Source: Rhodohalobacter barkolensis
GTDB lineage: Bacteria > Bacteroidota > Rhodothermia > Balneolales > Balneolaceae
DNA length: 64,000 nt
Reading direction: 5' to 3'
Assembly (NCBI RefSeq): GCF_002834295.1
Contig: NZ_PISP01000003.1
Coordinates: 372,001-436,000, forward strand
A program made the position numbers and the translations under genes. Numbering within the stretch: the first letter of the stretch is position 1; each line of letters opens with the position of its first letter. This document shows, one piece after another, positions 54,501 to 63,748 of this stretch. The notes below the pieces were generated by a model. The model saw only the letters and a list, made by a program, of their open reading frames with translations. It did no database searches and was not told the origin of the DNA.

Positions 54501-57500
54501 GATGGTATTAAACTCAAAGCTGTCTGCCGGACCGGCTTCAGCATTGGCTGTAAACACAATCAGCCCGGCAGATCCTGCATCGGCATTTACAGTATAGTCG
54601 CCCAAAATTGTACCCAGTGTAAGCAGTGATGAGGCTTCACCCAATGCGTCAGTGGTTACACTTGCAGCAGATAATGACTGGCCTGTAGCCCCGGTGGGAA
54701 CCTGATCAATTGAAAAATCTACCGTATGGCCGCTCACCGGATTACCGAAGGTGTCTTCAACCCGGACCACAAATGGTTCAGCCAATTCGGCGGCAACCGT
54801 ACCGGTTTGATTATCTCCGGAAACAGAAACTGTTTGTGAAGCGGCTGCCGGAATCACGTCAAATTCCTGTGTAACAGCATCTTCAGTCACGCCTACGGCA
54901 TTAAATTCCATGATGTAGGTACCGGCCGTGTTGACCACCAGGTCGCTGAAGGTGGCAACGCCGCTGCCGTCGGAATCCACAGAAGTGGTTCCGCTATCGA
55001 AGTTTCCACTCTGCAGCCCTGCAATTACTTCAACACCTGAGACCGGATTGGCAAGGTTATCGGTTACCAATGCGGCCGGAGGACCGGCTATCGACTGTCC
55101 GGCAACGGTCTGCTGTGGCTGAGTATCTACGGCAACACTTTCTGCATCACTGGTTACAACTTCACTTGTATACGGGCTTCCGGCAATAGCCGTACCGTCC
55201 AGCGTAATGGCAATCTCATCGGTTCCGGTGGACGTTGGCGTATAGCCGGTGGTGTAAATGCCGTTGCCGTCATCGCTGATTGGATCTACGGTAGCCCCAT
55301 CATTAGCACCGCTTACGCTCACCGCCAGGTCGCCGGCCACTCCGCCTACGCGGTTGCCAAATTCATCCTCCACCGTAATTGTAATTGCAGTACGATCACC
55401 GGCTGCTCCATTCGGCACATTTGCCGTGGTTTCACTGGCTAAAGGTGCTGCGGGTATAACATCAAAAGCAACGGTAGAACCAACCTGTCCGGATGCTGTA
55501 AATACAAGATCATAATTTCCGGCTTCATTAATTACCAGGTCACTAAACGCAGCCTGACCAGTAGAGTTTGAAGTTATAGTAAGGGTGCCGCTTGCGAATG
55601 ATTGACCGCTCTGTTCTGAAACGGTTATTTCCACACCCGGAACACGGTTATTAAATTCATCCAGTAAACGTACCAGCGGCGGTCCTGTAATCGGCTCACC
55701 TGCAACAGTTTCTCCGGGTTGGGTTTGAATGGCCACAATATCAACATCGCCGGCTTCAAATACGATTTCAGGGGTATCATCAAGTGTAACACCACCGGCC
55801 GCAACGGTTACCGCTACAGTTTCTGCCGTTTCATTTTGTACCGTAAACTGATAGGTACCCGTACTAATTTCACTCACTTCGCCCGAAACAGCATCTCCGC
55901 TTTCACTAATCGTAAAGTCTGAATTGGTCAAGCCACCGATCGGATTATTGCTGCCATCACGAAGCTCAATTGTAACTGTTGAATTACTGCCAACCTGCAG
56001 TGCGGACGGACTTGCAGTAACGGTTGAAACGGATGCGCTGATATCACTTGTTGTAACGTTGCTGGTAAACGGACTTCCCGGAATTGTAGATCCGTTCAGG
56101 GTAATCGCAATATCATCGGCTCCGGTATTGGTAGGGGTATAACTTGAAGTATATTCACCCGTTGTTCCCGTTTCACTTACGGATGGAGAAGCAGTGTTGG
56201 CACCGCTAACATTTACAGTCAGCTGACTTGCCGCTCCGCTTACTGGATTGTTAAATTCATCTTCAAGAGTAATGGTTATCTCCGTGGAGTTCCCGGCAAC
56301 GCCATCGGGTACAACAGCAACGGTATTTGCAAGATTTGCAGCAGCAGCGGTTACATTAAATGGATCTGAAATAACATCATCAACCCCGGAAGCATCAGAA
56401 CTAAAGTTTAGCGTATAGCTTCCTGCTGTCCGGATCACAAGATCATCAAAGGAAGCAATTCCTGAACTGTTTGTTGAAACCGTTGTGGTCCCTTCATCAA
56501 ATGTGTATCCTCCCTGTTCACTGACTGTTACATTAACTCCTGCTACCGGGTTGCCAATGTCATCTGTTACTTCAACGGAAGGCGCCGGACTGATTACTTC
56601 ACCCGCCGTGGTTTCTGACGGCTGGGTGGTTACGGCCATTTGTGAGGCATCCCCGATCTGGGCTTCCGCTGTAAAGCTCACCGGCGTCAGGCTGCCCGAG
56701 CTTACATTTGTGGTGTAGGTTCCCGGAGTATCTCCGAGTGTAAGTGTTGAAGAAGCTTCGCCTGAGGCATCTGTCGTTGCACTTGTGGTTGATAATGACT
56801 GGCCTGAAGCTCCCGACGGAGTTTGATCAATAACAAAGTCCACAGTTTCCCCTTCCACCGGATTGCCGAATTGATCGGTAATCACTACCACAAACGGATC
56901 TGCAAGAGCTTCACTTACCGTTCCGGTTTGGTTATTCCCTGACACGATAGCCAGGTCAGCGGCGTCCGCAGCCGTATAGGTGATAGACGGACTGTCCGTC
57001 AGCGTTACACCATTTGCTGTAACCGTCACCGATATGGTTTCTGCCGTTTCATTACCTATGTCTACATTATAAGAGCCTGCCGTGCCTTCTGTAACAGTTC
57101 CGGCTGTTGCTGATCCCGTCAGGCCGATGGTAAAATCGGTATCGGCCAGCCCGCTCACGGGGTTGTTACTGCCGTCGCGGAGGTCAATGGTTACGGTTGA
57201 GGGATTTCCAGCCTGTAAATTTGTTGGGTCTGCGCTAACCGCCGAGTTATCCGGATCCACTCCGCCGCTCTGCACATCAAACGTGTTGGAGGTTCCCGTA
57301 ACCGCACCGTCCGCTGCCGTGATGGTCTGACCGGGTCCCGCCTCACTGACCGAGACATCCAGGGTTGCCTGTCCATCGGTAAAGCTGGCCGAAGCCGGAT
57401 TTACCGAGCCCGCCGTGGTACTGAGTGTGGCCGTGCCTGAGTAACTTTCTGCCCGGTTGTCAAATTCATCCAACGCCGTAATCGTTATGCTGAACGCCTG

Positions 57501-60500
57501 ACCCGCCGTTTGCGGGCTGGTGATGGTATTAAACTCAAAGCTGTCTGCCGGCCCGGCTTCAGCACCGGCTGTAAACGAAACGGAACCAACTCCACTCAGA
57601 GCAGCCGATACGGAGTACGTTCCGGCAATAGTTCCCAGTGTTAACACAGAAGTAGCTTCTCCCGATGCATCCGTTTGAACCGTTGTCTGGCTCAGGGTTT
57701 CTCCTGTTGATCCTGCAGGGGTATTCGTTATATCAAATTCTATGGTTTCGCCCTGTACAGGATTTCCAAAAGTGTCTGTCACTCTAATGACAAACGGTTC
57801 ACCGAGAGTTTCGGTAACTACGTCAGACTGGCTGTTTCCTGAAACAGTAGTTATGGATGATGCAGCCGCAGGCACCACATCAAACGGGTCAGAAACGGCA
57901 TTTTCAGTAACCCCGATGGCATTAAATTCAAGAGTGTAGTTTCCGGATTCATTAACCGTCAGATCGTTAAACTCTGCTGTTCCGGATGCATCTGTAGATA
58001 CAGAGGTGGTCCCGGACGCAAAAGTTCCGTCCTGAAGAGTCACAACCACTTCAACATCATCAACAGGGTTCCCAAGATTATCCTCAACCAATACAGACGG
58101 TTGCCCGCCGATAACCTGGCCGGCAACTGTTTGCTGTGGCTGCGCCGTCACTGCAACATTGTCCGCATCACTGGTAATTACATTACTTGTATATGGACTG
58201 CCACTGATAGCAGTACCACTCAGTTCAATGTTGATTTGATCCGTACCATTACTCTCAGGAGTATACCCGGTGGTGTATTCACCATTTCCTTCATCGGTTA
58301 TCGCATTTACAGCTGCACCTGCATTGTCACCACTCACAGACACAGTCAGATTATCTGATTCGCTGTTTACGCGGTTGCCGAATTCATCGCTAACGGTAAT
58401 GGTAATATTTGTAACATCACCGGCGGCACCGTTGGGAACCGAGGCCGTTGTGGACGACGGATCGGCCGCAGCCGGGACTACATCAAACGCATTGGATGTT
58501 ATAACAAGGCCTTCTTCTGCTGTGAATACAAGATTATATCTGCCGGCTTCCGAAATAACCGCATTATCAAACGCGGCGATACCGGATTGATCGGTTGTCA
58601 CCGTTAAATCACCACCTGTAAAATCCTGTCCTCCCTGTTCGGTGATGGTAACCTCTATTCCGGGCACGGGATTATCAAATGAATCTCTCAGCAATATGGA
58701 CGGAGATCCCGCCACAGGTTCACCGGCTACGGTCTGATCCGGTTGCGAGGTAATGGTAATCTGATCCGGTGTTCCTGTAAGAAATGCGATTGCAGGAGTA
58801 TCATCAAGTGTTACACCCTGAGCCGATACCGTAACCGTAACCTGCTGGGCTGTCGTATTGCTCACATTAAATAGGTAGGTTCCCGATGTTGTCTCACTGA
58901 CGGTGCCCGCTGATGCACTTCCCGACACACTGATATCGAAATCAGAATCACCCAGTCCGCTAATAGCATTATTACTGCCATCGCGGAGTTCTACAGTAAC
59001 CGCTGATGAATTACCGACAACCAATTCATCCGGATTGACCGAAACAGTTGATACAGATGCACTGATATCGCTTACGGTTACCACACTTTCAAACGGACTG
59101 CCTGCAACAGGTGTGCCCTGTAATTCTACTGAAATTTCATCCGTACCTGCATTCTCCGGTGTATAGGAAGCTGTATACTCACCGGTTGTTCCGGTGGCGG
59201 TTACGGCAGGATTCGCTGAATTGGCACCGTTCACTAAAACTGACAGATCAGCTTCAGCACCGCTCACAGAATTACCAAAACTATCCTGAACGTTAATGGT
59301 TACTGTGGTTGGTTCACCCGCTGCTCCATCAGGAACATTTACAGCTGTGTTCAATGGGTCTCCCGCAGCAGCCGTAATATCAAACGGATCAGATAACACA
59401 TCATCCACGTCTGATTCAACCGTACTGAATACCAGTGTATAATTACCGCTAGTCTGAATCACTAAATCATCAAATTCAGCAATACCATTACTGTTACTGA
59501 CCTTAGTAAGTGTACCTGAATCGAATGAATAGCCACCCTGTTCTGCAACAGTAACTTCAACGCCTTCAATTGGATTGCCTCCCTCATCGGTTACTTCTAC
59601 CTGTAGTGCAGGAGAGATTACTGTTCCGGCCTCGGTTTCGGAGGGCTGTAACAGTATGGAAAGTGCTGAAACAAGGCCTAATTCAGCTGTGGCATTAAAA
59701 ATCACATCACCCGCTGTACCGGCAGAGGTAGTTACTTCATATGTTCCGGGTGTTGAACCAAGGGTAAGTACGGATGAAGCCTGACCATCACTATTTGTGA
59801 CAGCAGATTCTGTACTCAGGCTCTGTCCAATCGCTGCCGGCGGCGTATCTGTTATTTCAAATGATACATTTTGCCCTGCAACAGGGTTGCCAAATTCATC
59901 TGTCACAAGAACCGTAAAAGGGTTATTCAGCGGCTGGGTGACGGTTCCGGTCTGGTTGTTGCCGGACTGAATCGCAATCTCATCCGCATTACCGGCCAGG
60001 AATGTAATTTCCGGATTCTCTGACAACGTCACGGCATCCGCAACTATGGTCAGCGTAATGGTTTCGGCCGTGGTGCTGCTAATACTCGTTGAATAAATAC
60101 CCGTGGTTCCATCTTCCGTGATGGGTCCGGCAGTTGCATTGCCTAATCCTGAAATCTGAATGTCATCTTCAATTCCCGAAACTTCATTATCCTGATTATC
60201 TCGCAATGTTATGGTCAAAACCGAAGTCTCACCTGCCCGCAGCTCTTCGGGATCCACTGAAGCTGAGGAATTGGCCGAGCTGACAGAGCTGGTGATCACG
60301 TTGCTTGTAAACGGACTTTTTGCTATTTCGGTGCCGTCAAGCAGAATTTCAATGATATCAGAACCACTGGATGTGGGTGTATAGCTTGTGGTATAAATTC
60401 CGTTGCCTTCATCCGATATCGTTTCAAATGAGGCTCCTGTGTTATCCCCGGAAATCACTTCCAAGGATAGTTCAGAAGTAGCACCCTCAACACTATTTCC

Positions 60501-61868
60501 GAATGCATCCCGGATCGTAATTTCTATCACGGTAAGTTCACCGGCAACACCATCGGGAACTGTTGCACTTGTATTGCCGGGGTCTCCGGCTGCTGCGATA
60601 ATATCAAATAGAGAAGACTGCAGGTCAGACACACCATCAATATCAGCACTGAATGTGAGCCGGTACCCGGAGTCGGCATTTTGAATCACAAGGTCATCAA
60701 AAACTGCTATACCGTTTTGGTTAGTTGAAGATTGAGTTGTGCTGCCCGTTGCAAACGAACTCTTATTCAAGCTGACCGACACATTCACTCCTGATAACGG
60801 TTCACCATTACCATCTAAAAGTTCTATAGACGGAGCCGGGTTGATTGGGTTTCCTGCAACTGTCTCTGACGGCTGGGTTTGAACAGCGATTTCAGGTGAA
60901 CCTTCCTCTTCGAAAATTGAACTGATGACTTTATTAGCATCCATCAGAATAGTGGCCGGATTATTGTTCCCGCTCAAATCTCCTTCCCAGCGTATAAACT
61001 CCCAACCGGCTGATGGTGTGGCAGTAAGGGTTACCTCTTCATTCTCCTCGTACGACTCCTTCTCCGGATCAATATCGACAGTACCATTACCTAAAATATC
61101 TAACTGCAGAGTAAACCCCTCAAAATCATCCTGAACAAAAACTGCCGTAACCTCTTTGTCTTCATCCACTACAATATCGACCGGATTTTCATTACCTGTC
61201 AGATCTCCCTCCCATCGATCAAATACCCATCCGTCTTCCGGGACTGCTGTAAGCCTGTAATTGGCTATAACCTGACTAGCTGAAAGCTGAGAGTTCAGCT
61301 GTATTCTCTCCAGGCTTTCTAATTGTGACGAGTTCCGGTCCTGAGATATCTGTTCATCATCCGATTGTTGTCTCTTAAGAGCGCCGGAAAGACTCTCTCG
61401 AAGTTTGGTATCGTCTCTGTCGGTATCGATCTCCCTCTCACTTTCAACTGAAGCATCTGGGGACTGCTGTTGTTCAGCTTCTTTGATAGTTTCTTCGCCA
61501 ATTATCTCCTGAGTAATGGTACCTTCACCTATTACATTCGTATTCAGTTGAAACTGAATTTCAGAAAAGAGTGCTGTAATATTCAGATCCCGACGAATAA
61601 ATAGCACTGTGGGATTATTGGAGCCGGTCAGATCGCCTTGCCACTCATCGAACAGGTAGCCTTCATTTTCAATAGCTTGAAGTTCAATTCTGGCACCATC
61701 CACAAACTCACCGTTTGCAGGTTGAACAGTACCCCCATTTTCAGGTGACGCAGTTGTGGTTAAAGTAAATTCGTCTGGAAGTGTATCGTCGAAAGGTGCT
61801 GTTGAAGTATCACAACTGAACATTAGTATGGCTACAATTATCACAATAGCATATAAAAACCTTCGCAT
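51528..61868 (-). CDS. Giant Ig-repeat surface lipoprotein (3,446 residues)
   Basis: A very large exported protein. The start MRRFLYAIVIIVAILMFSC is a signal peptide with lipobox (Cys19), preceded by an AAGGGGGG ribosome-binding site. Residues about 30-325 hold three InlB B-repeat-like units (each with W-GDL-G-NNP and an AVF/ALF end). The second is interrupted by about 80 charged residues rich in Glu, Gln, Asp and Ser. From about 330 onward come some 25 or more Ig-like domains of the BIg/invasin and filamin-like kinds (repeating DEFGNPV-G, TIELRDGSNN, AGNPSTV). The C terminus (VTLDDQPEIQFQ) ends at a repeat boundary with no T9SS tail. It probably is a long adhesin or matrix stalk anchored by lipid in the outer membrane. 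Its base composition is more GC-rich than that of the capsule locus. Confidence 0.85.
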   Translation of the reverse strand: MRRFLYAIVIIVAILMFSCDTSTAPFDDTLPDEFTLTTTASPENGGTVQPANGEFVDGARIELQAIENEGYLFDEWQGDLTGSNNPTVLFIRRDLNITALFSEIQFQLNTNVIGEGTITQEIIGEETIKEAEQQQSPDASVESEREIDTDRDDTKLRESLSGALKRQQSDDEQISQDRNSSQLESLERIQLNSQLSASQVIANYRLTAVPEDGWVFDRWEGDLTGNENPVDIVVDEDKEVTAVFVQDDFEGFTLQLDILGNGTVDIDPEKESYEENEEVTLTATPSAGWEFIRWEGDLSGNNNPATILMDANKVISSIFEEEGSPEIAVQTQPSETVAGNPINPAPSIELLDGNGEPLSGVNVSVSLNKSSFATGSTTQSSTNQNGIAVFDDLVIQNADSGYRLTFSADIDGVSDLQSSLFDIIAAAGDPGNTSATVPDGVAGELTVIEITIRDAFGNSVEGATSELSLEVISGDNTGASFETISDEGNGIYTTSYTPTSSGSDIIEILLDGTEIAKSPFTSNVITSSVSSANSSASVDPEELRAGETSVLTITLRDNQDNEVSGIEDDIQISGLGNATAGPITEDGTTGIYSTSISSTTAETITLTIVADAVTLSENPEITFLAGNADEIAIQSGNNQTGTVTQPLNNPFTVLVTDEFGNPVAGQNVSFEITDTPPAAIGQSLSTESAVTNSDGQASSVLTLGSTPGTYEVTTSAGTAGDVIFNATAELGLVSALSILLQPSETEAGTVISPALQVEVTDEGGNPIEGVEVTVAEQGGYSFDSGTLTKVSNSNGIAEFDDLVIQTSGNYTLVFSTVESDVDDVLSDPFDITAAAGDPLNTAVNVPDGAAGEPTTVTINVQDSFGNSVSGAEADLSVLVNGANSANPAVTATGTTGEYTASYTPENAGTDEISVELQGTPVAGSPFESVVTVSDISASVSTVSVNPDELVVGNSSAVTVELRDGSNNAISGLGDSDFDISVSGSASAGTVSETTSGTYLFNVSNTTAQQVTVTVSAQGVTLDDTPAIAFLTGTPDQITITSQPDQTVAGEPVAGSPSILLRDSFDNPVPGIEVTITEQGGQDFTGGDLTVTTDQSGIAAFDNAVISEAGRYNLVFTAEEGLVITSNAFDVVPAAADPSSTTASVPNGAAGDVTNITITVSDEFGNRVNSESDNLTVSVSGDNAGAAVNAITDEGNGEYTTGYTPESNGTDQINIELSGTAISGSPYTSNVITSDADNVAVTAQPQQTVAGQVIGGQPSVLVEDNLGNPVDDVEVVVTLQDGTFASGTTSVSTDASGTAEFNDLTVNESGNYTLEFNAIGVTENAVSDPFDVVPAAASSITTVSGNSQSDVVTETLGEPFVIRVTDTFGNPVQGETIEFDITNTPAGSTGETLSQTTVQTDASGEATSVLTLGTIAGTYSVSAALSGVGSVSFTAGAEAGPADSFEFNTITSPQTAGQAFSITITALDEFDNRAESYSGTATLSTTAGSVNPASASFTDGQATLDVSVSEAGPGQTITAADGAVTGTSNTFDVQSGGVDPDNSAVSADPTNLQAGNPSTVTIDLRDGSNNPVSGLADTDFTIGLTGSATAGTVTEGTAGSYNVDIGNETAETISVTVTANGVTLTDSPSITYTAADAADLAIVSGNNQTGTVSEALADPFVVVITDQFGNPVEGETVDFVIDQTPSGASGQSLSTTSATTDASGEASSTLTLGDTPGTYTTNVSSGSLTPVSFTAEAQIGDASQMAVTTQPSETTAGEVISPAPSVEVTDDIGNPVAGVNVTVSEQGGYTFDEGTTTVSTNSSGIASFDDLVIRTAGSYTLNFSSDASGVDDVISDPFNVTAAAANLANTVAVVPDGVAGNSTEITITLEDEFNNPVSGAASQLTVNVSGANTASPSVSETGTTGEYTSSYTPTNTGADDIAITLNGSTIPGSPFTSNVTTSDISASVSTVTASPSALQVGSNSTVTIELRDGSNNPIGGLTNSDFTISESGDAVSGEVSEISTGTYQFTVQNETAETVAVTVAAGGVTLDDTPEIVFEAGDVDIVAIQTQPGETVAGEPITGPPLVRLLDEFNNRVPGVEITVSEQSGQSFASGTLTITSNSTGQAAFSDLVINEAGNYDLVFTASGQVGSTVAFDVIPAAPLASETTANVPNGAAGDRTAITITVEDEFGNRVGGVAGDLAVSVSGANDGATVDPISDDGNGIYTTGYTPTSTGTDEIAITLDGTAIAGSPYTSEVVTSDAESVAVDTQPQQTVAGQSIAGPPAALVTDNLANPVSGVEVIAGLQSGNFDSGTTSVDSDGSGVATFSDLVVNTAGTYIMEFNAVGVTEDAVTQEFDVIPAAASQTVSVSGDNQTGTVAAELAEPFVVRVEDTFGNPVSGHTVDFSIDQVPTGATGQSLSAASVTTDALGEASSLLTLGTILGDYTVNADAGSAGLIVFTANAEAGPADSFEFNTITSPQTAGQAFSITITALDEFDNRAESYSGTAALSTTAGSINPASASFTDGQATLDVSVSEVGSGQTITATDGALTGTSNTFDVQSGGVDPDNSAVSADPTNLQAGNPSTVTIDLRDGSNNPVSGLTDTDFTIGLTGSATAGTVTEGTAGSYNVDIGNETAETISVTVTANGVTLTDSPSITYTAADAADLVILTGNNQTGTVSEALANPFVVQITDQFGNPVEGETVDFAIDQTPSGASGQSLSTTSATTDASGEASSTLTLGDTPGTYTTNVSSGSLTAVSFTAEAQIGDASQMAVTTQPSETTAGEVISPAPSVEVTDDVGNGVQGISVSVSEQSGEGFDSGTLTQQTDASGVASFPDLIFNTAQNYTLIFNASATGVSNVSSNPFDVISATGDPLSTTADVPNGAAGEATDITISVQDEFNNGVTGAASDLSVSVTNGPNSGAAFASITDNADGTYSTSYTPETIGTDEISITLGTVDISGSPYSSNVTTSDVSASNSTVNAVPETLQAGTNSEVTVELRDGSNNPISGLSSSDFNISVSGNGTSNGFTETSTNGTYSFNVTNTTAEDVTVTVTATGTTLNQAPQITFTAADPDLMVITTEPGQSVAGQPIEGPPAVRITDEYNNPVPAFNVDVTEQGGATFTGGSTTSVNTNDSGLAIFDNVAIETAGQYNLVFAATGVTNRTSNAFDVTAAAGDPSSTTATVPDGTAGQETIITIDVTDEFGNEVSGAATDLSVSVSGANTATPVVSETGPPGEYTASYTPVITGTDIVAITLGGADISGGPYSSDVSAGAATSYSFDTITTPQTAGAPFEITITALDGSSNTATGYNGTANLTTTAGTITPGTAEFTNGVATLNVEVTDAGTGQTITADDGTISATSNTFDVDPGPVSSTVSSAGATSPHTADGSDFSTVTVTLADASGNGISGLGDADFAVNVGSNAAAGTVSETTTDGTYEFTVTNNTVETVTVVITADGVTLDDQPEIQFQ
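53551..54571 (-). repeat. Internal near-identical duplication in the giant gene, copy A
   Basis: About 1 kb here is nearly identical to 56,572-57,571, offset by 3,021 bp (1,007 codons exactly). Differences are a few scattered single bases at the stretch I compared. Both encode the same Ig domains (SFEFNTITSPQTAGQAFSIT then LDEFDNRAESYSG). Confidence 0.9.
56572..57571 (-). repeat. Internal near-identical duplication in the giant gene, copy B
   Basis: Second copy of the block at 53,551, in frame and in the same orientation. Weaker similarity continues at the same 1,007-codon offset beyond it (for example GCATCACTGGT at 55,144 and 58,166), indicating a larger old super-repeat in which this part was refreshed. 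Confidence 0.9.
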
Positions 61869-62242
61869 CTAAGCCCCCTTGAAAAGCTTCCCTTTTCATT
61901 AAATCATTTGTTTGCGCCAACTAGAACTTTTCACAACCTTTTTTGCATATGTAACCGGGTTGCTCTAATGGTTCTAAAGTGATTTTCTATATACTCATTT
62001 GGGCTTTTTTATGCAGATTAGATTGCTCTAATAGAGGGTTGAAGGGCTCTCCCGACTACACTTACTTTTGCTCGTTTGCGATCGCTATTAAAAAAGCAGT
62101 AAATAGTAAAGTACGGCGTACAATTTAACGTTCATGCAAGAGAAACCGAAAGTGGAGACATCCCAAACTTTTTTGTATATATAGTACAGGTTAACACTGT
62201 TAATCTACCTCTTTTCTATTCAGAAAAATTTTACACTGATCC
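61869..62242. other. 374-bp divergent intergenic region
   Basis: It lies between the giant adhesin gene (minus strand) and fadI (plus strand) and must contain promoters for both. TTTTTTGTATATATAGTACA near 62,169 is the most promoter-like stretch for fadI, but no consensus for this phylum can be confirmed. No repeats or hairpins seen. Confidence 0.5.
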
Positions 62243-63541
62243 ATGACTGATTCTAAAAAATCCCGGAAAGTAGTTTTCATCAATGGCGGACGCACACCTT
62301 TTCTTCGCGCCCAAACCGATTTCAAAAAATTTTCTGCCTACGATCTGGGACGTTTTGCCGTTACAGGACTCATCAATCAGACTAAACTGAACCCCAAACA
62401 CATCGACCACCTCTTCTATGGAAATGTGATCCAGGATGTAAATACGAGCAATGTGGCACGGGAGGTTTCTCTTGCTTCGGGCCTGGGCGATCACATCCCG
62501 GCAACGACCGTCTCCATGGCGTGTATCTCATCCAATGTAGCACTGACCTCCGCCATGAATTCCATCAGGCTGAGTCAAATCGATGGAGCCATTGTTGGCG
62601 GTGTAGAAGTGATGAGCGATATCCCGATCCGGTTCAGAAAGAAATTCAGGCAGAAATTGCTGGAGACTCAGAAATACCGCAAACCCACCGATTGGTTTAA
62701 ATTTTTTAAAGGCCTAAGACCGAGTGATCTGCTTCCGGAAATTCCATCCATATCTGAATTCTCTACCGGCGAAACGATGGGTGAAAGTTGTGATAAGATG
62801 GCCGCCAAATATGGCGTAACCCGACGTGAACAGGATGAATTTGCTCTTCAATCTCATCACCGCGCGGACCAAGCTAAGGATCAACTTCGTGAAGAGATCT
62901 ATCCGGTTTCTATTAAAAATGGAGAGAAATTAATTGACTCAGATAATGGGGTCCGGGGCGATACATCCATGGAAAAACTGGAGTCCCTTCGTCCCGCATT
63001 TATCAAACCGCATGGGACCGTTACCGCCGGAAATGCTTCATTTCTGACTGACGGAGCCTCCGCAGCTTTGGTGATGAGTGAGGAGAAAGCGCAAGAACGA
63101 GGGTACCAGCCGAAATCGATTTTACATTCTTACAGTTATGTGGCACAGCGACCCGGCGATGAGCTATTGATCGGCCCTGCATTTGCAGTCCCCAGAGTAC
63201 TGGACGAAATGAATTTAACCTTTGATGACATCGATGTTTTTGAATTTCATGAAGCGTTTGCGGGTCAAATGGTAACCGTGCTCAAAGCTCTGGCAAGTGA
63301 TGAGTTTGCCCAAAATCGTTTAAACCGGGATAAAAAGGTTGGAGAAGTTCCGGATGAAAAATTAAATGCCTGGGGTGGCTCACTTTCCATTGGTCACCCA
63401 TTTGCCGCAACCGGAATCCGATTGGTTACTACAGCCACAAACCGGCTCATCAAAGAGAATGGCAAATACGCTCTGATTGCAGCCTGCGCAGCCGGTGGTC
63501 AGGGGCATGCTATGATTATTGAACGGTATCCGGAAAAATGA
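62243..63541 (+). CDS. fadI: 3-ketoacyl-CoA thiolase (acetyl-CoA acyltransferase), FadI type
   Basis: A 432-residue thiolase that cleaves 3-ketoacyl-CoA in fatty-acid beta-oxidation (beta subunit of the trifunctional complex). TTVSMACISSNVALTSAMNS contains the nucleophilic Cys. TVTAGNASFLTDGASA, HEAFAGQM (catalytic His), and AWGGSLSIGHPFAATGIRLV and CAAGGQGHAMIIERY (His and second Cys) are the standard thiolase blocks. Length fits FadI. The next gene is the matching FadJ-type subunit, 207 bases away with a palindromic element between. Cytoplasmic. Confidence 0.93.
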   Translation: MTDSKKSRKVVFINGGRTPFLRAQTDFKKFSAYDLGRFAVTGLINQTKLNPKHIDHLFYGNVIQDVNTSNVAREVSLASGLGDHIPATTVSMACISSNVALTSAMNSIRLSQIDGAIVGGVEVMSDIPIRFRKKFRQKLLETQKYRKPTDWFKFFKGLRPSDLLPEIPSISEFSTGETMGESCDKMAAKYGVTRREQDEFALQSHHRADQAKDQLREEIYPVSIKNGEKLIDSDNGVRGDTSMEKLESLRPAFIKPHGTVTAGNASFLTDGASAALVMSEEKAQERGYQPKSILHSYSYVAQRPGDELLIGPAFAVPRVLDEMNLTFDDIDVFEFHEAFAGQMVTVLKALASDEFAQNRLNRDKKVGEVPDEKLNAWGGSLSIGHPFAATGIRLVTTATNRLIKENGKYALIAACAAGGQGHAMIIERYPEK

Positions 63542-63574
63542 TTACTAATGTTTATCTAGAATGAAAGTCAGACT

Positions 63575-63720
63575 TCCCCTCTTGAGAGGGGAAAAGTGAG
63601 TGATAATGGCGAAGCCGATTATCACGAGCAAGGGGTGTGTTCAGCACTTTGACCAAATAAAAAGTTATGATTTGCTGACGAGATTTTTAACACACCCCTA
63701 AATCCCCTCTCAAGAGGGGA
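63575..63720. repeat. Nested inverted-repeat element between fadI and fadJ
   Basis: Outer arms are the 18-mer palindrome-like TCCCCTCTTGAGAGGGGA (63,575-63,592) and TCCCCTCTCAAGAGGGGA (63,703-63,720). Inner arms are AGGGGTGTGTT (63,631-63,641) and AACACACCCCT (63,689-63,699). The right half matches 19,876-19,907. It has the build of a small non-coding mobile element (REP- or MITE-like) placed within an operon. Confidence 0.85.
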
Positions 63721-63748
63721 CTTTTAAAATTTCAAAACCCATACACAC

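Noticed and set aside
51531-61134. Many plus-strand open frames opposite the giant adhesin
   Set aside because: They repeat with the same period as the Ig repeats, lack start signals and are the mirror of a GC-richer repetitive coding region.
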